From DATGKG01 sp963783145 (lineage in GTDB: Bacteria; Desulfobacterota; Binatia; Binatales; Binataceae): 64,000 bases of DNA. Location of the stretch: NCBI GenBank assembly GCA_963783145.1, contig CAWAMM010000002.1:434001-498000 (forward strand), given 5' to 3'. Both the position numbers and the translations under genes were made by a program. This document shows, piece after piece, positions 25,940 to 33,697 of this stretch (position 1 is the stretch's first letter; each line of letters starts with the position of its first letter). Under the pieces are notes generated by a model. It had not been told where the DNA came from. It ran no database searches and saw nothing but the letters and a program-made list of their open reading frames with translations.

Positions 25940-26029
25940 GCGCTGCTCACGCCTGAGCAGCAGGAGAAGTTTGATCGCGAGTTCACTCCTCCTGCGGGAC
26001 ACGGCCCCGACCATCACGGCCACGGCGAC
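25940..26029 (+). pseudogene. Partial duplicate of the metal-sensor gene 3' end
   Basis: This 90-bp segment aligns without gaps to 23161-23250, about 10 mismatches by eye, and encodes the same tail (ALLTPEQQEKFDREFTPPAG then HGPDHHGHGD). Homology begins abruptly at the codon for Arg-Ala-Leu-Leu; upstream sequence is unrelated. The two copies bracket the 2.7-kb island. Confidence 0.75.
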
Positions 26030-26317
26030 CAAGTAGCGTTCTAGTCGTTATCGGGCCACCAGGTCGATGATGTCTCAATTCGAGGCGTCCAAGAGGAAAT
26101 ATCCCTTTGAAATGGATTTGTTTGCCATGGTTGCGGTCTTGGGCCTAGTATGCGGATATAACGCTCTATAGGCGAAATAAAGCACAATGTGCGATCTATC
26201 GGCTGTTAAGCTGTTATACCACCGAGAAAGACGCAAAACGGAAGAATGACCGTCAAACAGCCAATAAGACTAACGCCGGTGCCTCCGGCGGTGCCGACGT
26301 AGATAGGGGGGTGCAGA

Positions 26318-28111
26318 GTGGCCGTGAACAGTCCCGCAGGGCAGAAGTTTATCGTCGAAATTCTCAAGCCCTCTCATTATGACGATCACGGATACGTGGT
26401 TCAGTGGTTGCGCAGCTCGATGCCCTCGAACTCACTTTCCGCGCTTTACGGGATCACGCTGGATGCCCGTCAGCGGCGCATACTTGGCGACGATGTCGAG
26501 ATCGAGATCCACGCCCGCGACGAAACCAACCTGAGGTTGCCGATCAAACGCATCATCAGGAACTTCAAGCGCAACGGCAATCGCGGAATCGTTTTTCTGG
26601 TCGGGGTGCAGAGCAATCAGTTTCCGCGCGCGATGGATATCATGCGGCAATTTCGCGCCGCCGGGATCCAGGTCGCGACCGGCGGCTTTCATGTCACCGG
26701 ATGCCTGGCGATGCTTCCGGAGATCCCGCCGGACATCCAGGAAGCGATCGATCTCGGCATCACGCTGTTCGTGGGCGAGGCGGAAGGCCGCATCGACGAC
26801 TTGCTGCGCGCGGCCTGGAAGCACGAAGTCAAACCCATTTACAACTATCTGGCCGAGTTGCCGGGGATGGAGCGCTCCGCGCTGCCCTTTCTGACCAAGG
26901 ATCACGTCAAGCGCTATCTCAACAAGGTCGGGACCTTCGACGCGGGCCGCGGATGCCCGTTCAGCTGCAGCTTCTGCACCATCATCAATGTGCAGGGACG
27001 CAAATCACGCTACCGGACCGCGGACGACGTCGAAGCGCTGGTGCGCCAGCATGCTGCGCAGGGCACCCATAGCTTCTTCATCACCGACGACAATTTCGCG
27101 CGCAACAAGAATTGGGAAGCGATCCTCGACCGGCTCACAATCCTGCGGCACCAGGAAAAGATACGCTTCAACATCATGATGCAGGTGGATACCCTCTGCC
27201 ATAAGATTCCGAATTTCATCGAGAAGGCGGCGCGCGCCGGGGTCCGGGGAATCTTCCTCGGGCTGGAAAACATCAACCCCGAAAATCTGCGCCTCGCTTC
27301 CAAGGGTCAGAACCGCATCACCGAGTATCGCAAGATGTTGCAGGCGTGGCGCGCGGTCAAAGTCATGACCCTCGCCGGCTATATCCTGGGCTTTCCCTCG
27401 GATACTCCGCAAAGCATCGAGCGCGACATCGAGATCATCAAACGCGAGTTGCCGATCGATATTCTGGAGTTCTTCATCCTGACCCCGCTGCCTGGCTCGC
27501 AGGATCACAAGGAAATGTATCTCAAGGGCGTCCCGCTCGACCCGGATATGAATCGCTACGACCTGGAGCACGTGACCACCGAGCCCGGCAACATGAGTTC
27601 GAAGGAGTTGGCGGAGATCTACGACCGCGCGTGGCATCTGTATTATACCCCCGAGCACGTCGAGACGCTGTTCAAGCGCAGTATCGCGAGCAGGATGCGC
27701 CCGAGCCGCATGTCAAAGTTCATCTTCCTATACTACGGATGCCATCGGTTCGAGCGCGTGCATCCGCTGCAGGGCGGTGCCTTTCGGCGCAAGATTCGCA
27801 CCCAGCGGCGTAGCGGCATGCCAATTGAAAATCCGTTCGTGTTCTATCCCAGGCGCCTCGCGCAGATCATCATGACCTACGGCCGCGTCGGCTTGTATGC
27901 GCTGTGGCTGGAGCGCTTACGGCGGCGATGCCAGGCCGATCCGAACAAGATGCAGTACACGGATCTCGCTATCACGCGGGTCACCGATGAAACCTCGGAG
28001 TCGCTCGAGTTGTATGAGTTGAACGACTCGGCTCGCGCGGCGGTGGAGCAGGCCCGCGCGCGTCAGCGTCGCGCGAGTCGCGCTGCGGCCGCGGCAGCCA
28101 CCGCACCGTGA
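26318..28111 (+). CDS. Radical SAM protein with B12-binding-like N-terminal domain
   Basis: The 597-residue protein starts at a GTG. The N-terminal ~190 residues form a Rossmann-like domain (FLVGVQSNQFPRAMDIMRQF, GGFHVTG, LFVGEAEGRI) like class B radical SAM enzymes, but without a D-x-H-x2-G cobalt-ligand motif. The radical SAM cluster motif C-x3-C-x2-C is CPFSCSFC, within FDAGRGCPFSCSFC; ITDDNF, GLENIN and GYILGFPSDTP are later barrel motifs. A ~180-residue C-terminal extension (HLYYTPEHVETLFKR ...) has an Arg/Ala-rich tail. Class B members methylate or rearrange lipids and natural products; the product here is unknown. Convergent with the oxygenase-like cluster, 16 bp between stops. Confidence 0.88.
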   Translation: MAVNSPAGQKFIVEILKPSHYDDHGYVVQWLRSSMPSNSLSALYGITLDARQRRILGDDVEIEIHARDETNLRLPIKRIIRNFKRNGNRGIVFLVGVQSNQFPRAMDIMRQFRAAGIQVATGGFHVTGCLAMLPEIPPDIQEAIDLGITLFVGEAEGRIDDLLRAAWKHEVKPIYNYLAELPGMERSALPFLTKDHVKRYLNKVGTFDAGRGCPFSCSFCTIINVQGRKSRYRTADDVEALVRQHAAQGTHSFFITDDNFARNKNWEAILDRLTILRHQEKIRFNIMMQVDTLCHKIPNFIEKAARAGVRGIFLGLENINPENLRLASKGQNRITEYRKMLQAWRAVKVMTLAGYILGFPSDTPQSIERDIEIIKRELPIDILEFFILTPLPGSQDHKEMYLKGVPLDPDMNRYDLEHVTTEPGNMSSKELAEIYDRAWHLYYTPEHVETLFKRSIASRMRPSRMSKFIFLYYGCHRFERVHPLQGGAFRRKIRTQRRSGMPIENPFVFYPRRLAQIIMTYGRVGLYALWLERLRRRCQADPNKMQYTDLAITRVTDETSESLELYELNDSARAAVEQARARQRRASRAAAAAATAP

Positions 28112-28127
28112 GGTGTAAGCGGCCGAG

Positions 28128-29591
28128 TTACTGCACGTGCGCGTCGAAGTACGCGGTCTCGATACGGCCGGCGCGCTTGAATTGCAGGAAGATGCGATAG
28201 AGCCCCGGCTTCGGAAAGCCATACGGCATCGATAGCTCCGGCGCGATCTTCTCGGTCGGCATCTTCATGTCGGCCATCGACGACGAGCCCGGGTTGTCGG
28301 CACTCGCCATCATCATCGAGGCCATCGAGGCCGAACCCGAGGGATGGATGTGCGCGAAGACGCTGAGGTCGTCGCGGATGATCTCGGCATGCGCGGCCAT
28401 CCCCATGTAGGGTTCCAAATCGTTGGCCGGGGCGCCGCTTTTGTCTTCCACCTCGAACTCGAGGATCATCGGCACGTTGGCCTTGAGCGGCCCCGCGGCG
28501 CGCTTCCAGATCACTTGCGTGCCGTCGGGGAGGAGCGAAGTCGTGGTGTCGCTGGTTGGCGTCAGCGTGGGCGCGATTCCCTCGGAGTCGTCGCCGGTCA
28601 TCGCGGGGCCCGCCACGTTCGGCAGGTCGATGGCGCCGACCAGCGTCCATGGGAATCCATACTTGTCGACGATGTCAGCGAAGACCTGGTAGTGGCCCGC
28701 ATCGATCGAGGGGAGATCTTTTTCGAAGGTGCCGGTGTCGGTGCGGTCCGGGTGCAGATGCCAGATCCGATCGAAGCCCGGCGTCCGCAACAGGAAGAGA
28801 TGCATGATGTGGCCGTGGTCGGGCACCAGATCCTCTACGCTTTCGTGTTTTAACCAGATTTCGTCGGTTGGCCGAATCGACAACCGGTCGCCGGTGAGAG
28901 TTGCCGCGCACTTGGGCGATTTGAAAAATTTCGCGAGGGTCGCATAGGCGTTTGCATCGGCACTCCACCATGCGAAGGCGCCCCAGAATGCCAGGCCGAC
29001 CAGCACCGTCATGATCGCCATCGCGCGCCAGCCACGGCGGCGATAGTCGGGAGAAACCTCCGCGCCTGGAGCAATGCGTGATTCGCGCGCGGCCGCTCCC
29101 ACGATCGAGATCGCACCGAGCGCAAGCCCGATGGCGAGAAGCAGCAGCAGCGCGCCGAGCGCCTTGGGCATCGGCAGCACCGCCTGCCCGAACGATGCGA
29201 CCGGTACCGACAGCTCGGCCGCTCCGAGCGTTCCCTTCACGTTCAGCACCACGCGCAGCGATCCGTATTCCATCAGCCACAAGCTGGAAGAGAAAAATCG
29301 CGGGTCGGTCTTCGACCGCTTCGCGAGGTCAGGAACCGGAACATACTTCGAGCCGGCGCCGGACAGCCGCGCGACTGCGGTCGTAATCTCGCTTACGTCA
29401 TCGGAGTTGGTGCGAACCTCGACCTCGGCGACGCCCGGAATCACTTGCGGCACGCGCACCGTGACAAAGAGATGATACGGGCCGGCGTCGCCTTCGTAGA
29501 ACACGTTCGGACTGCCGACGTGCGCGGAGGCCGGAAGCGCGAGCGCAACCAACATCGCAAACGTGGTTACAAATGCGAGCGCGGATTTCAT
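28128..29591 (-). CDS. PmoB-shaped membrane-anchored periplasmic metal-binding protein
   Basis: The 487-residue protein has a Sec signal ending LPASA, so cleavage would leave His24 as the new N-terminus (HVGSPNVFYEG), the start of a copper histidine-brace-like site. Then come a ~125-residue periplasmic domain with YtkA/FixH-like GPYHLFVTVRVPQ, a helix at about 152-180, a short cytoplasmic loop, a second helix (AIMTVLVGLAFWGAFAWW), and a large periplasmic domain. That domain holds His/Met clusters: DHGHIMHLFLL, WHLHPD, MGMAAHAEI, FAHIHPSGS and a Met-rich stretch. This domain order is that of PmoB/AmoB, though the second PmoB motif H-x-H is not seen in the first domain. Seven bp after the membrane protein gene. 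Confidence 0.6.
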   Translation of the reverse strand: MKSALAFVTTFAMLVALALPASAHVGSPNVFYEGDAGPYHLFVTVRVPQVIPGVAEVEVRTNSDDVSEITTAVARLSGAGSKYVPVPDLAKRSKTDPRFFSSSLWLMEYGSLRVVLNVKGTLGAAELSVPVASFGQAVLPMPKALGALLLLLAIGLALGAISIVGAAARESRIAPGAEVSPDYRRRGWRAMAIMTVLVGLAFWGAFAWWSADANAYATLAKFFKSPKCAATLTGDRLSIRPTDEIWLKHESVEDLVPDHGHIMHLFLLRTPGFDRIWHLHPDRTDTGTFEKDLPSIDAGHYQVFADIVDKYGFPWTLVGAIDLPNVAGPAMTGDDSEGIAPTLTPTSDTTTSLLPDGTQVIWKRAAGPLKANVPMILEFEVEDKSGAPANDLEPYMGMAAHAEIIRDDLSVFAHIHPSGSASMASMMMASADNPGSSSMADMKMPTEKIAPELSMPYGFPKPGLYRIFLQFKRAGRIETAYFDAHVQ

Positions 29592-29598
29592 GATCGCG

Positions 29599-30807
29599 TC
29601 AGCGCTGGACCTTGCGCATCCAGTTTCCGAGCGCCATTCCGATCGAGCAGAAGATGATCGCGGTCACCAGGGCCACCACCATGCCGCCGTAGAAAGCCGC
29701 CTGCGTCTTGTCCATCGGCGCGAAGTGATACGGGTTGTAGAGGAGATTCGCCGGATCGGAGTATCCGAAGTAGGTGGTTCCGAAGATGCGATTGCGCGCG
29801 AGCGGCGACATAAGGAAGTCCGCGAAAGGCCACTGCACGGCGATGAACACCGCGAGGTAGACGCTTCCGGCCGCGACGGCGGATTTCCAACTGCCCCAAC
29901 GCTCGCCGAGACGCTGGCGCAACAGATCGAGCGCGAAGGCGGGCACGATGAGCAGCGTCGGGAACCATAGCGGAACCATGTGCGTGATGTGCTGGTAGAC
30001 TGGACCCAGCTTCGGCTCCGCCGGGAACAACGGAAAGATCCACAGAAAGATTAGGAAGCCAATGGTGTAAATCGATGCCATCACAGTCGCCGGCCATTTC
30101 GATTTGGAGACGCATGAGAGCGCGATCAGCACCAGCGGAAACGTGCTCCCCATCGTGCGATAGAAAGCGCTGCTGTGCATGAGGCCCACCCAGGTTGATT
30201 CGAGCGCGAACAGCGCCGCGCCGAAGACCTCGACCCCGCCGACATAGAGCAACAGGCGGTCGAGTTTCCGCTGATAGGCACCCGAGGCGCGGTTGAGCTG
30301 CGCGCAGATCAGCAGCATCGCGCCGAGGTTGATCATCCCCTCGCCAATCGCGAGCATCGAATGCGGCAGGCTGATGATTTTCACATCGAGCCCGTAGGCG
30401 TTGTGCCACCAGTTGTCGAACGGCGCCGAGGTCAGCATCGCGAACGCGCCCCAAGTCGCGATGAAACATCCGAGCGGCCCGCGAAAGCCCCAGATCGAGA
30501 CCGATTGATCTTTCATTTCGCGCGAGGAGCCGAAGGTAGTGGTCAGGATCGCATAGCCGCATGAGATCCCGGCCAGCACACCCGCCAGGTAGACCATCAT
30601 GTGCGCGGGGGTCCAGAACGTGTCGCGTCCGATCGAGATATGCCACGAGATATCCCAATATCCGCCGAAGGTGTCGGAGGTTACCGCCGCAGCGAGGCAC
30701 CACACGTACCAGGGGATCGCGGCGACCTGGTCGCGCGTCGAGGCGCGTTCCGCGGCACGGGTTTCACTTCCGATTGTGATTGGAAAGGCGGCGTTTTCCA
30801 TAAACAC
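29599..30807 (-). CDS. Polytopic membrane protein with duplicated PmoC/AmoC-type copper motif
   Basis: The 402-residue protein has about nine or ten membrane helices. Residues 52-69 read DISWHISIGRDTFWTPAH. This gives D52, H56 and H69 the D-x3-H-x12-H spacing of the PmoC copper ligands (D156, H160, H173 in Methylococcus), with the surrounding W-H...RDT..TP.H also matching. A second copy at 131-149, DNWWHNAYGLDVKIISLPH, repeats D-x2-WH-x3-G-x-D and ends PH, one residue longer. PmoC is about 260 residues with one motif, so this is either a divergent relative with internal duplication or an unrelated family with convergent sites. Further His at 211, 273 and 276. Middle gene of a three-gene operon. 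Confidence 0.6.
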   Translation of the reverse strand: MFMENAAFPITIGSETRAAERASTRDQVAAIPWYVWCLAAAVTSDTFGGYWDISWHISIGRDTFWTPAHMMVYLAGVLAGISCGYAILTTTFGSSREMKDQSVSIWGFRGPLGCFIATWGAFAMLTSAPFDNWWHNAYGLDVKIISLPHSMLAIGEGMINLGAMLLICAQLNRASGAYQRKLDRLLLYVGGVEVFGAALFALESTWVGLMHSSAFYRTMGSTFPLVLIALSCVSKSKWPATVMASIYTIGFLIFLWIFPLFPAEPKLGPVYQHITHMVPLWFPTLLIVPAFALDLLRQRLGERWGSWKSAVAAGSVYLAVFIAVQWPFADFLMSPLARNRIFGTTYFGYSDPANLLYNPYHFAPMDKTQAAFYGGMVVALVTAIIFCSIGMALGNWMRKVQR

Positions 30808-30816
30808 CTCGAATGC

Positions 30817-31653
30817 TCAGCGCTCCGATTTCCACTCCATTATGACATCGGAGTTCAGCGCATCAACGACAATTTGTGGCGCCGGCGCGAGACTGCAGGT
30901 CTGCCCGCTGACGCATTTTCCGGTGACGACGTCGAATCGATATCCATGCCATGGGCATTCGATGACGCCGTCGGTCACGGTTGCGGTACCGAGCGGCCCC
31001 AGCGTATGTGGGCATACGGTTGCGTGTGCGACGAGGTTGCCATCGAGCTCGATGATGCGAAAGCGCAGCCCGCGTTCCTCGATCGACATCGGCAACCGCG
31101 AGCGCACCTGTTCGAGCGGACCCAGCACGCGCCGCGAGGGTGACCATTCGGGAGCGCGGTTCTTGATCGCATCGAGTTGCGCCTGACGCCCCGTCATCAT
31201 CTCGACGTCTTCATCATAGAGCCGGGTGTAGAGACTTTTGTAAGCCTCGAAGCGGGTGCGAGCGCGGTCAGGCTCGAGGCCGGGAACGAAATAATCCACC
31301 ACGATATGAGTCTCGCGCTCGGCCACCGGAAACGCATGCGTCCAGACCTCGCTGCCATAGCCGGGGCCCTCGAGTGTCGAGGTGATCCAGCGGCGACAAT
31401 CGCGATCGAGCTTCAACTCGATGACGAACATCCGTTGCGCATCGTAGGGCTGGGACCATACGCGCGCGCGAAAACCCCATGCGCCGGCCTCGAGGCATTC
31501 GACCCGCGCGAAGCTGCTGCGATGCAGATACGCCAGATGCTCCCAGTCGATCGCGTTCTCATAGAGACGCTCGACGCTGACTGGCAGCACGCGCCGATAG
31601 GTTCCGAGGTGCGGCACTTTGAGATTGGCGGTGGTGGAGGAATCGGTAGACAT
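30817..31653 (-). CDS. Rieske non-heme iron oxygenase-like protein with reversed domain order
   Basis: The protein has 278 residues from the ATG at 31653 (an ATG at 31671 is also possible). Residues 32-44 give E-x3-D-x2-H-x4-H (E32, D36, H39, H44, in YENAIDWEHLAYLH), the mononuclear-iron motif of Rieske oxygenases, and YDEDVEMMTGRQ near 146 resembles the segment with the third ligand Asp. The Rieske cluster motif C214-P-H216 ... C233-x2-H236 (CPHTLGPLG, CPWHGYRF) lies at the C-terminus. Normal oxygenases have the Rieske domain first. First gene of the operon, 9 bp before the membrane protein gene; it may supply electrons to that system or be an oxygenase itself. Confidence 0.75.
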   Translation of the reverse strand: MSTDSSTTANLKVPHLGTYRRVLPVSVERLYENAIDWEHLAYLHRSSFARVECLEAGAWGFRARVWSQPYDAQRMFVIELKLDRDCRRWITSTLEGPGYGSEVWTHAFPVAERETHIVVDYFVPGLEPDRARTRFEAYKSLYTRLYDEDVEMMTGRQAQLDAIKNRAPEWSPSRRVLGPLEQVRSRLPMSIEERGLRFRIIELDGNLVAHATVCPHTLGPLGTATVTDGVIECPWHGYRFDVVTGKCVSGQTCSLAPAPQIVVDALNSDVIMEWKSER

Positions 31654-31725
31654 GTCGATTCGTATCAGCATAGACGATTGCCGCGCTGGAGTAGAGAAAC
31701 CCCAACGGGTAGAAATGATGGCACC

Positions 31726-32088
31726 ATGATTAAACGGCTCGACCGCCTCGAGGTGGCAACCAGCGATCTCAACGACGCCGCCTCCATTTACGAGAAAAAT
31801 TTCGGCTTCAAGGTGACGCGTTCGGGTGAGCACGCCTCGGTAACGATCGGGGGCGCGGAGATTCGGCTCGCGTCTGGTGCGACCGCCGCCGATGCGCTCA
31901 AGGCGAATGGCGAAGGGATGTTTGCGTTGTGGCTCGAGGCGGATGACGTCGATCAGGTGGCCGCGTCGCTGAAGCAGGCCGGCATCGCGACCGGAGCCAT
32001 CCGAAGGGAAGCGGGGCAGCGAATCCTCGCGGTAGATCCGAAAGTTGCTAATCAGGTGCCGCTGTTCATCTTCGATCGCAAGGGCTAG
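31726..32088 (+). CDS. VOC (glyoxalase/bleomycin-resistance fold) protein
   Basis: The 120-residue protein starts at the ATG at 31726, divergent from the Rieske gene. LDRLEVATSDLNDAASIYEKNFGF is the typical first beta-alpha-beta of the VOC fold, and ALWLEADDVDQVAASLKQAGI the second module. Expected metal-ligand His/Glu positions are partly absent (His replaced near the start), so it may be non-catalytic or epimerase-like. Function unknown. Confidence 0.8.
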   Translation: MIKRLDRLEVATSDLNDAASIYEKNFGFKVTRSGEHASVTIGGAEIRLASGATAADALKANGEGMFALWLEADDVDQVAASLKQAGIATGAIRREAGQRILAVDPKVANQVPLFIFDRKG

Positions 32089-32094
32089 CGGCCC

Positions 32095-32502
32095 TCAAGC
32101 CAGCTCGGTGCGACGCCGGGTTAACGTGATCGCGGTGCCAACCGTGATCACAATCGCGAGCACCATGTAGACGATGCCGAAGACCAGCTCGCCGGAGTTT
32201 TTCGCCGGCGGATTGAGCCGCGTGTAGAGCACCAGGTTCACGATCACATACGCCGCGTATAGCCATCCGAGCGCCATCGCGTAGCGGCGCAGGCGCCAGA
32301 TTCCCGCCGCGTAGAACAGCAGGATGAGTCCCATCAGTGGACCGAGGATCAGATTCGCGATTCCCGACTGGCGGATGCCGAAAAACACCAGCCCTGTCGT
32401 CGGCCCCTCCAGCTTGAGCGGCTTGAGGAGGTCGGTGAGGGCTAAAATCGCGAACAGGATTGCGATCGTCGTCAGCAGCGGGCCGCGCCTCGAATCTCCC
32501 AT
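32095..32502 (-). CDS. Four-helix membrane protein of unknown function
   Basis: The 135-residue protein has four predicted membrane segments (LLTTIAILFAILALTDLL, LILGPLMGLILLFYAAGIW, LGWLYAAYVIVNLVLY, LVFGIVYMVLAIVITVGTAI). No recognised motif. Leftward, 33 bp downstream of the acyltransferase gene and probably co-transcribed. Confidence 0.7.
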   Translation of the reverse strand: MGDSRRGPLLTTIAILFAILALTDLLKPLKLEGPTTGLVFFGIRQSGIANLILGPLMGLILLFYAAGIWRLRRYAMALGWLYAAYVIVNLVLYTRLNPPAKNSGELVFGIVYMVLAIVITVGTAITLTRRRTELA

Positions 32503-32535
32503 CGTGCTTCCCTCCCCAGGGAATTTCGTCAGTCC

Positions 32536-33303
32536 TCACAGCTCCGGCAGGAATGCCGAACGAACCGCTTCCTCCAGCTTATGCGTCAAGGCTTCGCGAT
32601 CGCCGCTCTTGGCGCGCTCGCCCGGCGCGGCGGGCATGATGGGCGGGAGCAGCGTCATCCGCATTCGTCCGCCGGCTTTCGCGACTATGGCATTGCGCGG
32701 AAAGAATTCGCCCGAGCCGCTGATGGCCATCGGGATGCACGGCAGTTTCGCCATCGTCGCGATCCAGGCCGCGCCCTCATTGAACTCGTGCACCAGTCCG
32801 TCATTGAAACGATGGCCTTCGGCGAAAATGCAGATCGGATATAGGCCATTGCGTGCCCCATCCAACGCACGCCGAATCGAATGGCCGCCGCCCTGGCGAT
32901 CGACGATGATGTGCCCATTGTGGACCATCGCGTAGCCGACTACCGGGATTTTGAGCAATTCCTTTTTGGCGACGAAGCGCGTATCGCCGGGCAGATAGGC
33001 GAGCACCGCGAAGATATCGAAGAAGCTCTGATGATTCGCCACCAATATGTAGGATTTCAGCCCGCGCAGGTGTTCGAGGCCTTCGATCTCAACCTTGATG
33101 CCGCCGGTGCGAATTATCATTCGCGCCCAGATCCGCGAGATGCTCGAAGCCAATTTGTGAAACCCGAGCCGCCCGGCGAGCGCGGTACAGGGCGCGAGCA
33201 CCACGGTATAGAGCACGGCCAAAAGCGTACCGAGGGCGCCCCAGATTATTCTCACCAACGGCATTGGAGGCGGGAGCCGGTCAGCTTCGACGTGATTGCT
33301 CAT
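32536..33303 (-). CDS. 1-acyl-sn-glycerol-3-phosphate acyltransferase (PlsC family)
   Basis: The 255-residue membrane-associated acyltransferase carries the catalytic H-x4-D motif NHQSFFD, then FVAKKELLKIPVVGYAM and the later FAEGHRFNDG segment. An N-terminal hydrophobic helix anchors it (LGTLLAVLYTVVLAPCTALAG). It transfers an acyl chain to lysophosphatidic acid in phospholipid synthesis, or a related lysolipid. Confidence 0.9.
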   Translation of the reverse strand: MSNHVEADRLPPPMPLVRIIWGALGTLLAVLYTVVLAPCTALAGRLGFHKLASSISRIWARMIIRTGGIKVEIEGLEHLRGLKSYILVANHQSFFDIFAVLAYLPGDTRFVAKKELLKIPVVGYAMVHNGHIIVDRQGGGHSIRRALDGARNGLYPICIFAEGHRFNDGLVHEFNEGAAWIATMAKLPCIPMAISGSGEFFPRNAIVAKAGGRMRMTLLPPIMPAAPGERAKSGDREALTHKLEEAVRSAFLPEL

Positions 33304-33469
33304 CGATGGCTATTTGAGCGGTCAGGTGGGGCATTATCAAGCCCGCGAATCGCGCTAAGGGCAGCCTCTCGTTGACACTGCGACATGGCGTTGATTGAAT
33401 GGAGATACAGAACTTCATTGCACTGGACTGTATCTGGCGCCTGAAAGCGCGCGGACCTGTGAGGGGCGA

Positions 33470-33655
33470 ATGGAACCAATCAGCGGACTGCAACAGTTTC
33501 TCGGCATCGTCACCCAGCCGGATAACATTCCGATCATGGCGATGATGCTGCTGGTGCTGTTTTTCACCTACCTGGGTTTGAAGCAGGCGCGGCGCAACGA
33601 TCAGCTTATCGAGCGCGGCCAGCGCGACAAGATCATCGAAGAGATGCGCAAATAG
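33470..33655 (+). CDS. Small single-helix membrane protein before polyferredoxin
   Basis: The 61-residue protein starts at the ATG at 33470 with GAGGGG 4 bases upstream. It has one membrane helix (IPIMAMMLLVLFFTYLGLKQA) and a charged cytoplasmic tail. Placed 42 bp upstream of the ferredoxin, it could anchor an iron-sulfur protein at the membrane. No known family. Confidence 0.7.
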   Translation: MEPISGLQQFLGIVTQPDNIPIMAMMLLVLFFTYLGLKQARRNDQLIERGQRDKIIEEMRK

Positions 33656-33697
33656 GGCCGTCCATTCTGCTCCATACTTGAACGAAAGGTTTGACCG

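Noticed and set aside
26246..26302. Short ATG frame upstream of the radical SAM gene as a leader peptide
   Set aside because: Eighteen codons with no ribosome site and no run of regulatory codons; the overlapping small hairpin is not followed by a T-run.
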